A stretch of 64,000 nt of DNA from Neptuniibacter halophilus. GTDB lineage: Bacteria > Pseudomonadota > Gammaproteobacteria > Pseudomonadales > Balneatricaceae. The notes below the pieces were generated by a model that was not told the DNA's origin, ran no database searches, and was given only the letters and a program-made list of their open reading frames with translations. The DNA is taken from positions 2,728,001 through 2,792,000 of the forward strand of contig NZ_AP027292.1 in the NCBI RefSeq assembly GCF_030295765.1, written 5' to 3'. The position numbers and the translations under genes are program-made. Position 1 is the stretch's first letter, and every line of letters begins with the position of its first letter. Positions 26,025-34,668 of the stretch are shown piece by piece.

Positions 26025-26594
26025 TTAAGGCGCAGGGATCCGGCTGATTTTCTGAATAATAACCGGCTTTCTGGGAACATCCCGGTGGCCGGCTTGTGCT
26101 TCGGTTGGCGTCCGGCTGATTTTTAGCACCAGTTGCAGCCCGTCAGTGACCCGACCAAACACAGCATAGCCAAACCGGCCACCTGTTGCGTCCAGATTAC
26201 GGTTGTTCACCGCGTTGATAAAAAACTGCGAGGTAGCACTGTGCGGGTCGCGGGTGCGTGCCATGGAGATCGTGCCCTGCAGGTTGCTCAGACCGTTAGT
26301 GGATTCATTCTGAATCGGTGCAGCGGTTTCTTTGCGCTGCATCTGCTGATCAAAGCCGCCGCCCTGAATCATAAAGCCGGCGATGGTGCGATGAAAAATA
26401 GTCCCTTCATAGAAGCCATTATCGACATAGCTGAGAAAGTTTTTCACGGTTTCCGGCGCCTGCTCTGGAAACAATTCCAGTTTGATCTCTCCCAGATTGG
26501 TCTGCATCAATACCATCGGGTTGTTCTCATCGGCATGGGCCTGACCGGAGAGGGCGAGTGTCAGTACGATAAAGCTCAGTATGCGTTGCAACAT
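26025..26594 (-). CDS. ppiA: periplasmic peptidyl-prolyl cis-trans isomerase (cyclophilin)
   Basis: A 189-residue cyclophilin with a signal peptide (residues 1-21, ending GQAHA). The core motifs FLSYVDNGFYEGTIFHRTIAGFMIQGGGF and SATSQFFINAVNN include the catalytic Arg of FHR and the QFF segment. It helps fold proteins in the periplasm. It is convergent with copA, 24 bases away. Confidence 0.92.
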   Translation of the reverse strand: MLQRILSFIVLTLALSGQAHADENNPMVLMQTNLGEIKLELFPEQAPETVKNFLSYVDNGFYEGTIFHRTIAGFMIQGGGFDQQMQRKETAAPIQNESTNGLSNLQGTISMARTRDPHSATSQFFINAVNNRNLDATGGRFGYAVFGRVTDGLQLVLKISRTPTEAQAGHRDVPRKPVIIQKISRIPAP

Positions 26595-26724
26595 GTTTAA
26601 ATCCTGTTATTCAGTTGACCTGCTGGCATAGTACGGTTTTTCCTTACGGGGGTCATCCGGTTTGCGCCATCTGCGTGCCGCTGTGACTAAAGTGGTGCAG
26701 CAATGTACTGATATTACGAGGGTT

Positions 26725-26753
26725 TTGCTTAGCGAGTGTATTACTTCTATAGT
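26725..26753 (+). promoter_or_regulatory. predicted sigma-70 promoter of the VOC gene
   Basis: TTGCTT (26725-26730), 17-base spacer, TATAGT (26748-26753), 62 bases before the start codon. Confidence 0.55.
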
Positions 26754-26814
26754 AGTAGGGGTAAGTTGCCTGAGGCTGGCAGGAACCGTTTGCTGGCCTT
26801 GTCCGGGAGTTGCC

Positions 26815-27186
26815 ATGCAGTTTTCAATTCAACAGTTGGATCACATCGTGATCAATACGCAGGATCTGGACAGCAGCCTTGCGTTCTACACCGATATTCT
26901 CGGTTGCGAACTGGTCAGGGTGATTCAGGAGCCAGCGTTATATCAGTTGCGAGCCGGTTCAGCGCTGATCGATATACAGCCGGTGACAGAAGTCGCACGG
27001 CCGGGAAATATGGATCATTTCTGTCTGCAGATTAAACCTTTTGAGCCGGATGCTTTGCTCGCTTATATGCGTGAGCACGGAGTGCCCTGTGGCCAGCCTG
27101 AGGAGCGCTATGGTGCAACCGGTTTCGGCCAGTCGGTTTATATCGAAGATCCGGAAGGAAACCGGATCGAATTGAAATCAGCTTGA
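26815..27186 (+). CDS. VOC (glyoxalase/bleomycin-resistance) family protein
   Basis: A 123-residue metal-binding vicinal-oxygen-chelate protein: QLDHIVINTQDLDSSLAFYTDILG (metal His and first beta-alpha-beta module), MDHFCLQI, and SVYIEDPEGNRIELK (metal Glu near the end). The ATG at 26815 begins at the conserved domain; a longer frame from 26662 adds unlikely sequence and includes the promoter. The substrate is unknown. Its stop codon lies inside an inverted repeat, GCTTGACC-CC-GGTCAAGC (27181-27198). Confidence 0.85.
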   Translation: MQFSIQQLDHIVINTQDLDSSLAFYTDILGCELVRVIQEPALYQLRAGSALIDIQPVTEVARPGNMDHFCLQIKPFEPDALLAYMREHGVPCGQPEERYGATGFGQSVYIEDPEGNRIELKSA

Positions 27187-27435
27187 CCCCGGTCAAGCGC
27201 ATGGTAAAACCGGGCTGGATACAATTTATAGTTGTATATAAGTGGCCGCTAATAACAATAACGAAAACTATAATTTGAGGAGTGGGCCAAACCCGTCATA
27301 ACGCTTGCCGGCAGTGCAGTGCTGTTGTCGCCGTTGTGGCAGAGAGTCTGACTCCCGATAACGAATAAAATAAACGCGTACGCCGCTGTCTGATTTGTAA
27401 GCCGGATAGTGGCACCCGAGTGGAGTGCATTTTCA

Positions 27436-29124
27436 ATGGGCAAGATGACCTTAAAGCAGAAAATTCTGCTGCTGACCCTGATACCACTGATTGCCGTGCT
27501 GGCGGTAGTGATGTTTGTGGTCAACATACAACTGCGGGATCTCGGTGAGAGAGAGATCGACCTGTTGCGTGAGGAGTTAATGGCCTCCAAACAGGAGGCT
27601 CTGAAGAGTTATATTGACCTTGCGGTCTCCTCGGTTGAGCACATCTACAAGAACGCTGCGCCGGGTGATCAGGCTGCGGAAGATGCAGCACTGGAGATTA
27701 TTACCAACCTTATCTACGGGGAAAAAGGTGATGGTTATGTCTTCGTTTACAAATATGACGGTACTAACCTGGCAACCCGTCCCAAGCCGGATCTGAAGGG
27801 CAAAAACCTGATGGGCCTGAAGGACTCCAACGGTGTGCTGATTGTTAAAGAGCTGATCGATGCGGCGAAGAGTGGAGGTGGCTATCTCACATATGTGTGG
27901 ATAAAACCGTCCAAAAATGCCGAGGTTGATAAGCTCAGTTATGCCGTAGGTCTGGAAAAGTGGCAGTGGATGGTCGGTACCGGTTTTTATATCGATGATA
28001 TCGACGATCAGGTTGCTGAGGCGACGGCTGCTCTGGAGGAGGATATCCGCAGCACCATGCTGTTTATCCTTCTGATCGGCGGTGGTTTTGTGCTGGTCTT
28101 CGGCTTTGTTGCCATCGTCTTTGCCAGCAGCATTGCCAACCCGCTGGCCGCGGCAGCGGCAGCGCTTAAAGATATCGGTGAAGGTGAGGGCGATCTGAGC
28201 CGCCGCCTGGATACCAATGCCAAAGGTGAGGTGGGTGAACTGGCTCACGGCTTTAACTCCTTTGCGGCGAAGATTCAGGCGTTGATTGTTGAGGTGCAGA
28301 GTGCCATCAGTGATCTGACCCAGTCCACATCGCGGATGACTGAAGTAGTTGACCATACCCGTCGTGAGGTGGATGAACAGCGCCGCGAAACCGAACAGGT
28401 GGCTGCTGCTATTCATGAGATGGCGGCTGCGGTGCAGGAAGTTTCTACCAATGCCACCAGTGCATCTCACTCCGCTCAGGCGGCAGATGAAAGCGCGCAG
28501 GGCGGTCAGCAGGTGGTCAATGAAACCATTAATTCGATTCAGTCCCTGCAGGGCGGGGTTAATGCGGCTGCGGATGTGATTGCCCAACTGGATCGTGATT
28601 CAGAGCATATCGGTACCGTGGTTAACGTGATCAAAGAGATTGCTGATCAGACTAACCTGTTGGCGCTGAACGCCGCGATCGAGGCGGCCCGTGCCGGCGA
28701 ACAGGGACGTGGTTTCTCGGTAGTTGCCGATGAAGTGCGTACACTGGCAAACCGGACCCAGCAGAGCACCGATGAGATTCAGGGGATGATCGAGAAACTG
28801 CAGAGTGGCGCCCGTCAGGCAGTACAGGAGATGGAGCGCAGCCGGGAGCAGACCGATCAGACTGTGGAAAAGGCCAGCCATACGGGTGATCAGTTGGGTA
28901 ATATTACCAATTCAGTCAGCGAGATCAGTGGTATGAGTACTCAGATCGCTACGGCAGCCGAAGAACAGACGGCCGTTGCAGATGAGCTGAGCCGGAGCAT
29001 TCAGCATATTGCTGATATCTCTGAACGCGCCAGTGGTAATGCAGATCGTCTGGCGGCAACTACGGCGGAGATGGCGCAACTGGAACAGAGACTGACAACA
29101 CTGATCAGTCAGTTCAAAGCCTGA
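27436..29124 (+). CDS. methyl-accepting chemotaxis protein with Cache sensor
   Basis: A 562-residue chemoreceptor. TM1 is at about 9-30, a periplasmic single-Cache domain ([23 protein letters not shown] and [15 protein letters not shown]) follows, TM2 is at about 200-222, then a HAMP domain ([23 protein letters not shown]) and a long signalling hairpin with the invariant tip [20 protein letters not shown]. The ATG at 27436 starts right before the charged residues of TM1; an in-frame GTG at 27409 is less likely. No CheRB docking pentapeptide is seen at the end. The ligand is unknown, often a small carboxylate for this Cache type. Confidence 0.92.
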   Translation: MGKMTLKQKILLLTLIPLIAVLAVVMFVVNIQLRDLGEREIDLLREELMASKQEALKSYIDLAVSSVEHIYKNAAPGDQAAEDAALEIITNLIYGEKGDGYVFVYKYDGTNLATRPKPDLKGKNLMGLKDSNGVLIVKELIDAAKSGGGYLTYVWIKPSKNAEVDKLSYAVGLEKWQWMVGTGFYIDDIDDQVAEATAALEEDIRSTMLFILLIGGGFVLVFGFVAIVFASSIANPLAAAAAALKDIGEGEGDLSRRLDTNAKGEVGELAHGFNSFAAKIQALIVEVQSAISDLTQSTSRMTEVVDHTRREVDEQRRETEQVAAAIHEMAAAVQEVSTNATSASHSAQAADESAQGGQQVVNETINSIQSLQGGVNAAADVIAQLDRDSEHIGTVVNVIKEIADQTNLLALNAAIEAARAGEQGRGFSVVADEVRTLANRTQQSTDEIQGMIEKLQSGARQAVQEMERSREQTDQTVEKASHTGDQLGNITNSVSEISGMSTQIATAAEEQTAVADELSRSIQHIADISERASGNADRLAATTAEMAQLEQRLTTLISQFKA

Positions 29125-29143
29125 TCTTACATTGCAGAGAAAT

Positions 29144-29170
29144 AAAAACGGGCCAACGGCCCGTTTTTTT
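29144..29170 (+). terminator. terminator after the chemoreceptor gene
   Basis: AAAAACGGGCC-AAC-GGCCCG stem followed by TTTTTTT. Confidence 0.92.
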
Positions 29171-29201
29171 GTGCTGCTTTGTCTGACATAGCGCTCATCA
29201 G

Positions 29202-29600
29202 TTACATCCCCCGGCAGCCCTGGGTGCATGGAAGCTCAGGTTGTGGCAACTGATGCTCGGCCAGCAACTGATCAGATTCCTGCACCTGACGGTTCAGTCC
29301 CAGACCCGGTGTCAGACAGTGCAGCCGGCCACTGAGTTTAGCGTCCTGCAGGGGATGCAGGCTGTGATGGTAGGCGCCGCCCCGGCACAGTTCCCGGGCG
29401 GTGTGATGCCACATTACATTCAGGTCTTCAGCCCGGGATGTCGCCAGCCCCTGATAATGCAGGGTGTACTGCGCAGTGCCTTCAGGCTCAAAGCTGAACC
29501 CGGACTGGCCGTTATAGGGGTGATAGCTGCTGTCGCATCCCGCCAGCAGGAGGCTGCTCAAACCAAGCAGTGCAGCGGATAGTGCAGTAACTCTGTTCAT
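29202..29600 (-). CDS. small lipoprotein, unknown function
   Basis: A 132-residue protein with a clear lipobox (SSLLLAGC, Cys near residue 22), so lipid-anchored, probably in the outer membrane. The mature part has several Cys and His residues (MWHHTARELCRGGAYHHS, LHCL, PCTQGCRGM at the C-terminus), which may form disulfides or bind metal. I do not recognise a family. ATG at 29600 has AGGAAG six bases upstream. It is divergent from the MocR gene. Confidence 0.75.
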   Translation of the reverse strand: MNRVTALSAALLGLSSLLLAGCDSSYHPYNGQSGFSFEPEGTAQYTLHYQGLATSRAEDLNVMWHHTARELCRGGAYHHSLHPLQDAKLSGRLHCLTPGLGLNRQVQESDQLLAEHQLPQPELPCTQGCRGM

Positions 29601-29678
29601 GGTCATCTTCCTTATGCTGAACCTGAATCTTTAATTCAGTTGTATAAAAATAATTTTTATTCAGTACAGTTTGTGGTT

Positions 29679-29798
29679 AATCTGTGGTGTATAAATTTAC
29701 ATTGCGGTCATAAAGCATTACAGATTTAGAAAAAATATAGTTTTGCATTACAGATTGCTGTTTTCTTAGCTGTGTTCCTTTTTGCAGATAAATCTGTA
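29679..29798. promoter_or_regulatory. repeat-containing control region, candidate MocR operator
   Basis: Two copies of GCATTACAGATT (29715-29726 and 29745-29756) are spaced 30 bases start to start, about three helical turns on the same DNA face. The inverse core AATCTGT occurs at 29679-29685 and AATCTGTA at 29791-29798. The region is AT-rich and lies between the lipoprotein (-) and the MocR regulator (+). MocR proteins such as PdxR and GabR are known to bind spaced direct repeats, so autoregulation is likely. Confidence 0.6.
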
Positions 29799-29829
29799 CT
29801 GGTGAATGGCATTGTGCTGGTGATTAGTT

Positions 29830-31248
29830 ATGAAACTGTATGAAGCGTTACTTGAGTCTCTGGTGTGCCGGGTTGAGCAGGGCTTTTATCCGGTGGGTAG
29901 TAAGCTGCCGTCGATCCGGGCACTGAGCAAAGAGCGTGAGGTGAGTATCTCCACGGTACAGGAGGCGTATCAGAGACTCGAAGAGAGCGGTTACGCAGAG
30001 GTCCGGCCGAAATCAGGGTATTACGTGCGTAGCCGGGGCAGTGACGTGGAGCTGCCGGATCTGAGCCGCCCGGCGCAGCGCCCGCTGGAAGTGACGCACT
30101 GGGATCAGATTTATCACCTGCTCAGCAGTAGTAAGAAAGACGGTTATAAGGCCTTTGGTACGGCCATGCCGGAAACCAATACACCGACCCTGAAACCGCT
30201 GACGAAAATCCTTTCCCGTATTGCGGCAAACAGTGTGGGAGATTTTCTCAATACCAGCGAGATTCAGGGCTCTGCCGCACTGCGTAAGCAGATTGCCCGG
30301 CTGGCACTGGACTCCGGTTGTCAACTGCATCCGGACGATATCATCATCACCAGTGGCTGCCAGGAAGCACTGGTTTGCAGCTTGCGTGCGGTCACCAGCC
30401 CCGGTGATGTGGTCGCCACCGATTCACCCAGCTTTTATGGTTCTACACAGGCGATTAAAGCGCTGGGCCTGAAAGCACTCGAGATACCGACGCATGCCGA
30501 AACGGGGATCAGCCTGGAAGCACTGGAGATGGCGTTGGATCAGTGGCCAATCAAGGCTATTCAGGTGACGCCGACCTGTAATAATCCGCTGGGTTACACC
30601 ATGCCCGAAGAGCGGCGTAAAGCCCTGCTGCGTCTGGCCCAGCAGTATGATCTGCCCATTATTGAAGATGATATATATGGTGACCTTTACTATCGTTCTC
30701 CCCGGCCTAAGACGATCAAGGCGTTCGATGAAGAGGGGCGGGTGTTGCTCTGTTCCTCTTTTTCGAAAACCATTGCTTATGGTCTGCGTGTGGGCTGGGT
30801 GGCTCCGGGGCAGTGTACTGACCGGGTGCTGCATAAGAAATTTATCTCAACGGTCAGCTCCCCTCCGCTGCAGCAGGAGGCGATCGCCGAGTTTATTGAA
30901 AAAGGGTTTTATGAGCGTCATTTGCGGCGTATGCGGGCTCAATACCGGCTGAACCGGGACCGGATGATTGATCTGGTCAAACGTACAGCGCCCGAAGGCA
31001 CCCGAATCAGTTACCCGGAAGGCAGCTACCTGCTCTGGGTAGAGTTTCCACCAGAAGTGGACAGCGTCAAACTGGGTAAGCGGATGGAGCAGAAGGGGGT
31101 CAGTATTGCGCCCGGGGTGTTGTTCTCAGCTTCCGGTAAGTACCGCAATTTTATTCGCCTTAACTTTGCACAGGTCCCGGACAGCCAGACCGAAGCGACT
31201 TTCCGCCAGATCTGTGAAGAGGTCAGGCAGTTGATAGCGGAAGCGTAG
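29830..31248 (+). CDS. MocR-family regulator (GntR HTH fused to aminotransferase fold)
   Basis: A 472-residue fusion. The N-terminal winged helix (residues 1-70, GSKLPSIRALSKEREVSISTVQEAYQRLE) is followed by a fold-type I aminotransferase domain. The PLP lysine is K313 in SSFSKTIAYGLRVGW, and the Asp/Tyr region is IIEDDIYGDLYY. These regulators bind PLP or an amino compound and act as dimers. The ligand and targets here are unknown. The start is at the end of the repeat-containing region, which it may bind. Confidence 0.92.
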   Translation: MKLYEALLESLVCRVEQGFYPVGSKLPSIRALSKEREVSISTVQEAYQRLEESGYAEVRPKSGYYVRSRGSDVELPDLSRPAQRPLEVTHWDQIYHLLSSSKKDGYKAFGTAMPETNTPTLKPLTKILSRIAANSVGDFLNTSEIQGSAALRKQIARLALDSGCQLHPDDIIITSGCQEALVCSLRAVTSPGDVVATDSPSFYGSTQAIKALGLKALEIPTHAETGISLEALEMALDQWPIKAIQVTPTCNNPLGYTMPEERRKALLRLAQQYDLPIIEDDIYGDLYYRSPRPKTIKAFDEEGRVLLCSSFSKTIAYGLRVGWVAPGQCTDRVLHKKFISTVSSPPLQQEAIAEFIEKGFYERHLRRMRAQYRLNRDRMIDLVKRTAPEGTRISYPEGSYLLWVEFPPEVDSVKLGKRMEQKGVSIAPGVLFSASGKYRNFIRLNFAQVPDSQTEATFRQICEEVRQLIAEA

Positions 31249-31300
31249 GGGTCTATGACAGGCAGGCAAGGCCTGGTTCAGTTCATCAGGCTGTGACAGG

Positions 31301-31525
31301 TCAGGGCTTCCCGCGCCAGGAGATATCAATTGTCCTGTGTTGTGCCGTGCAATCTCTCAGATACAGGTTAATGAGGCTCTGATAGGGAACGCCTGTATCT
31401 TCAGCCATTGCTTTGAAATAGGTGATGACGTCTTCATCCAGCCTGATCGTTACAGGCTTTTTAAGTTTGGATGCGTAAGGATTTTTGCGTGATTTCATTT
31501 TTGAGAAATCATATTCGTCTTTCAT
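31301..31525 (-). CDS. brnA: BrnA-family antitoxin
   Basis: A 74-residue protein beginning MKDEYDFSKMKSRKNPYASK, with the C-terminal ribbon-helix-helix region KPVTIRLDEDVITYFKAMAE and YQSLINLYLRDC. This is the BrnA pattern: it neutralises the BrnT RNase and represses the operon. The ATG at 31525 lies one base after the brnT stop (31527). The antitoxin is intact while the toxin frame is broken. Confidence 0.88.
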   Translation of the reverse strand: MKDEYDFSKMKSRKNPYASKLKKPVTIRLDEDVITYFKAMAEDTGVPYQSLINLYLRDCTAQHRTIDISWRGKP

Positions 31526-31526
31526 C

Positions 31527-31807
31527 TTATTCACCCTCGTAGTACTTACGTTCATGTTTGGTTGCTCTACGAGCTGAGATAATGCGGATGGTCTCGCCGT
31601 CACCTCTTTCGCAGTGACAGACCACCAGAATGCGAGATTCATTGCTCATTCCGAGCATGAAAAACGGTCTTCGGATGCCGAATGCTCTGCGTCGAAAAAT
31701 TGAATCGCGAATTCGTCATAAAACACCGTTTTTGCTTCAGAAAAAGAAATCTGGTGTTTTTTGAGGTTGGATGCGGCTTTGGCAGAGTTCCAGATAAACT
31801 ATATCAT
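31527..31807 (-). pseudogene. brnT: brnT toxin gene, frameshifted and without a usable start
   Basis: Read on the minus strand, two frames together give a BrnT RNase. One piece is FIWNSAKAASNLKKHQISF then EAKTVFYDEFAIQFFDAEH to SASEDRF. The other is MLGMSNESRILVVCHCERG then GETIRIISARRATKHERKYYEGE and stop. The switch lies in the T-run at 31658-31664, one base short. In addition, the ATG at 31807 is followed two codons later by TAG (31801-31799), with no other start before the conserved region. Both lesions would remove toxin activity. A sequencing error could explain one of them but hardly both. Confidence 0.75.
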
Positions 31808-31825
31808 ATGTACAGTGTATGTACG
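31805..31825 (-). promoter_or_regulatory. direct repeat upstream of brnT, possible BrnA site
   Basis: On the minus strand GTACATA-CACT-GTACATA repeats immediately before the old brnT start, close to a TATGAT-like -10. BrnA represses its own promoter in known systems, so this is a plausible operator. Confidence 0.4.
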
Positions 31826-31875
31826 AAGTGCGATATGTCAACCGGCAGGTCGTCGTTGGCAGGGGATTAACTGAG

Positions 31876-32622
31876 TTAATCCGTATAACACTTTAACCGG
31901 TTCAGAAGGCTGTTAAGGGAGAACCCGAGCTGTTGACTTAAGGCCCGTGCGCGTTGCTTAAGCTGTTTGCTGCTGTCCTGCACAGGCGCATTACTGGCGA
32001 AAACTATCCAGTTGCCGCAGGGGGTATTGCAGCCCCATACCTGCGTGAAAAGTGTCTGCAACAGTTCCAGGGCATGCCCGCTCTGATGTTCACGCCAGCA
32101 GTTCAGTACCAGCCAGCCATGGGCTTTCAGGCGGTTCTCTGTGAGGTTGAGATACTGTTCAGAGAGCTGTTGTTCATCGAGCCCTTCGGCGCTGTAAATA
32201 TCACTCAGAACCAGATCAACCCGGGGCGAATCGTCGCAGCAGAGGAATTCGAAAGCGTCCTGATTGATCACCTGCAGGCGTTTACTGCGCGGGAACTGAA
32301 AGTATTTATAGGCGGCCTGAATCACACCCGGACGTAGTTCGACCACCTGCTGTTTGAGGCCGGGAAAGTGATGGTGCAGGCAACTGTTGATACAGCCCGA
32401 GCCCAGCCCCAGTGTCAGGGCGCGTTTCGGTTCGACAAACAGCAGAGAGAGCAACATCGCCCGGCTGTATTCATGCTGTGGCACCAGCGGTTCACTCTTC
32501 AGCCAGCAGCTTTGTTCGTCATTATCGCCAAACGCCAGATAGCGTTTATTGCCATCATCAAAAATCCGGATCGGGCCAAACTCATCATAACTGCGGTTTA
32601 TCTCTTTTCCGGGGATGGACAT
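31876..32622 (-). CDS. spermidine synthase-like methyltransferase-fold protein
   Basis: A 248-residue protein with the aminopropyltransferase/SAM fold. The glycine loop is ALTLGLGSGCINSCLHHHFP, VVELRPGVIQAA follows (acidic end of strand 2), then INQDAFEFL and DLVLSDIYSAEGL. It lacks the complete N-terminal beta domain of true SpeE and its active-site stretch is degenerate, so the reaction is uncertain. Divergent from the dGTPase gene. Confidence 0.7.
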   Translation of the reverse strand: MSIPGKEINRSYDEFGPIRIFDDGNKRYLAFGDNDEQSCWLKSEPLVPQHEYSRAMLLSLLFVEPKRALTLGLGSGCINSCLHHHFPGLKQQVVELRPGVIQAAYKYFQFPRSKRLQVINQDAFEFLCCDDSPRVDLVLSDIYSAEGLDEQQLSEQYLNLTENRLKAHGWLVLNCWREHQSGHALELLQTLFTQVWGCNTPCGNWIVFASNAPVQDSSKQLKQRARALSQQLGFSLNSLLNRLKCYTD

Positions 32623-32743
32623 CAGCTTATGCTCTCAAACAAAGAGCGCTATTTTATAAGACCGACGCCCCGGGATTCCACTTCAGATGACCCTGAATCG
32701 GCCGATTAGCTCTATTTACCCTTCTCAGCGATGGAGAGAATCG

Positions 32744-34063
32744 ATGGAGATGCAGTGGCAACGTTTGTTAACCACTAAACGCTATGGACACGCCGAACTG
32801 ACCGAAGAGGAGATAGGTCGCAGTCATTTCCACAAAGATCAGGACCGAATTATCTTCTCCAGTGCATTTCGACGACTGGGGCGTAAGACTCAGGTTCACC
32901 CTATGTCGCTCAACGATCATATCCACACCCGGCTGACCCATTCGATTGAGGTCGGCAGCCTGGGCCGGAGCCTTGGTATTCGGGTAGGTGAACTGATTCA
33001 GTCGCAACTGCCGGAGTGGGCCAGTGCCTATGACATCGGCATGATCGTACAGTCTGCCTGCCTGGCTCATGATATTGGTAATCCTCCTTTCGGCCACGCC
33101 GGAGAGTATGCCATTCGGGACTGGTTTAAACGTCAGCAGAACAGTCCTCTGCTGGATAACCTGAGTGCGGCAGAACGGCTCGATCTGATGACCTTTGAGG
33201 GCAATGCTCAGGGATTCAGGGTGGTGACCCGCATAGAAAACCATCTGTTTGATGGCGGTCTGCGCCTGACCTATCCGACGCTGGGTGCGTTGCTGAAATA
33301 CCCCTGGAGTGCCGCGCATGCGGGTGAAAAAGGCAAGTTCAGTGCGTATCAGACCGAGCTGGAGATACTTAATAAACTGGGGCGGGAGCTGGGGCTGGTC
33401 GCCTCCGGGGAGGATCGCTGGTGCCGACACCCGCTGACCTATCTGATGGAGGCGGCAGATGATATCTGTTACGCCATTCTCGATCTGGAAGATGCGATCG
33501 AGTTGAATATTCTCAGCTTTGATGAAATCAAACCGATCCTTCTGCAGCTCTGTGGAGATGCCAGTTTTGATGATGATATCTTCACTTCGCAGGCTTCTGC
33601 ACGGCGTAAAATTTCGGCCATGCGCGGCAGGGCGATGGAGTTTATGGTGGGTTCTGCAGTGCAGGCGTATATGCAGAATCAGCCAGCCATTATGCGTGGT
33701 GAGTACCGGGGCGAGCTGCTGGCAGACGGTGAGACGGATGTGCGCGATGGCCTGCGCCGGGCGAAGTCACTGGCCCGGGAGCGGGTTTTTCCGGATACCC
33801 GCAAGACCGAGCTGGAGGTCGGGGCTTACACCACGCTTGGTGTGTTACTCGAAGCGTTTTGTAATGCGGTCTACGATAACCACCATCTGCGGGGTGACGG
33901 GTTGAGTTACCGGAGTGAGCGGATCATCAGCCTGATGGGTATTCATGCACCTGATCCGGCGTTGCCGCTCTACAAAGCTTATATGCGGGCACTGGATTTT
34001 ATCAGCGGTATGACCGACAACTATGCCACCTATCTGGCACGTCAGATCGGTGGTCTGAGTTAG
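32744..34063 (+). CDS. deoxyguanosinetriphosphate triphosphohydrolase-like HD protein
   Basis: A 439-residue HD-domain dNTPase that splits dNTP into deoxynucleoside and triphosphate. The motif residues are in HTRLTHSIEV and the HD pair in CLAHDIGNPPFGHAGE, and DDICYAILDLEDAIEL carries the late Asp. The N-terminal RSHFHKDQDRIIFSSAFRRLGRKTQV is typical of the Dgt family. ATG at 32744 follows GGAGAG by five bases; a frame open from 32687 overlaps the divergent promoter region. It controls dNTP pools and can limit phage DNA synthesis in some bacteria. Confidence 0.93.
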   Translation: MEMQWQRLLTTKRYGHAELTEEEIGRSHFHKDQDRIIFSSAFRRLGRKTQVHPMSLNDHIHTRLTHSIEVGSLGRSLGIRVGELIQSQLPEWASAYDIGMIVQSACLAHDIGNPPFGHAGEYAIRDWFKRQQNSPLLDNLSAAERLDLMTFEGNAQGFRVVTRIENHLFDGGLRLTYPTLGALLKYPWSAAHAGEKGKFSAYQTELEILNKLGRELGLVASGEDRWCRHPLTYLMEAADDICYAILDLEDAIELNILSFDEIKPILLQLCGDASFDDDIFTSQASARRKISAMRGRAMEFMVGSAVQAYMQNQPAIMRGEYRGELLADGETDVRDGLRRAKSLARERVFPDTRKTELEVGAYTTLGVLLEAFCNAVYDNHHLRGDGLSYRSERIISLMGIHAPDPALPLYKAYMRALDFISGMTDNYATYLARQIGGLS

Positions 34064-34156
34064 GTCCCGGGTGTAGCCGGTGAGGCAGAAGTTGTTTAGA
34101 GCCGCAGCGAAAACTCCCTTATACTATGCTTTTCCCTAAGATAAAGAGAGAAGCAA

Positions 34157-34531
34157 GTGGCATCCCTGAAAGATCAACTCAGCGGTCTGGTTTACTCTAC
34201 TGAAAAAGGGCAGCTCTGCCCCGGTTGTGGCGAAGCGATCGACGCCTGTATCTGTGCCGAACTGGAAGATCAGCAGCGCCTGCAGGGGCTGGATGGTATA
34301 GTCCGCATCCGTCGTGAAACCTCCGGTCGTAAAGGCAAAGGGGTCACCACCATCTCCGGGGTTCCGGTGGCAGAGGCAGAGCTCAAAGCACTGCTGAAAA
34401 AGTTGAAAAAGAGTTGCGGTACCGGCGGTGCGCTGAAGGATGGCACCATTGAGATTCAGGGTGATCACCGTGAAAAGCTGAAAGCGGCGCTGGAAAAAGA
34501 GGGCTTCAAAGTGAAGCTGGCGGGGGGCTGA
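34157..34531 (+). CDS. yciH: SUI1/eIF1-like translation factor
   Basis: A 124-residue protein with an N-terminal zinc-ribbon-like CPGC...CIC pair and the SUI1 fold: VRIRRETSGRKGKGVTTISG, ALLKKLKKSCGTGGALKDG and IEIQGDHREKL. It is thought to influence start-codon choice on 30S subunits under stress. The start is GTG at 34157, after GAGAGAAG. Confidence 0.93.
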   Translation: MASLKDQLSGLVYSTEKGQLCPGCGEAIDACICAELEDQQRLQGLDGIVRIRRETSGRKGKGVTTISGVPVAEAELKALLKKLKKSCGTGGALKDGTIEIQGDHREKLKAALEKEGFKVKLAGG

Positions 34532-34532
34532 T

Positions 34533-34643
34533 ATGGCAGGCAAGAAAAGCTGTACTCGCTGCTGGCTGATCCGTTTTGCACTGGGCTTTATGTTCATTGT
34601 GCTGATATTTATGTTCAAAGGATTGAGCGGTTTCCTCGGCTGA
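34533..34643 (+). CDS. 36-residue single-pass membrane peptide
   Basis: A short frame, MAGKKSCTRCWLIRFALG then FMFIVLIFMFKGLSGFLG, starts one base after the yciH stop, with a G-run (CGGGGGGC) about six bases upstream as a possible ribosome site. It has a basic, Cys-containing head and one hydrophobic helix. I recognise no family. Its tight spacing to yciH and the clean stop at 34641-34643 argue for a real gene. Confidence 0.5.
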   Translation: MAGKKSCTRCWLIRFALGFMFIVLIFMFKGLSGFLG

Positions 34644-34668
34644 GCGGGGAGCATAACCGGGAGGATGG

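Noticed and set aside
27577..28587. 336-residue minus-strand frame opposite the chemoreceptor
   Set aside because: Antisense shadow; no start signal or domain.
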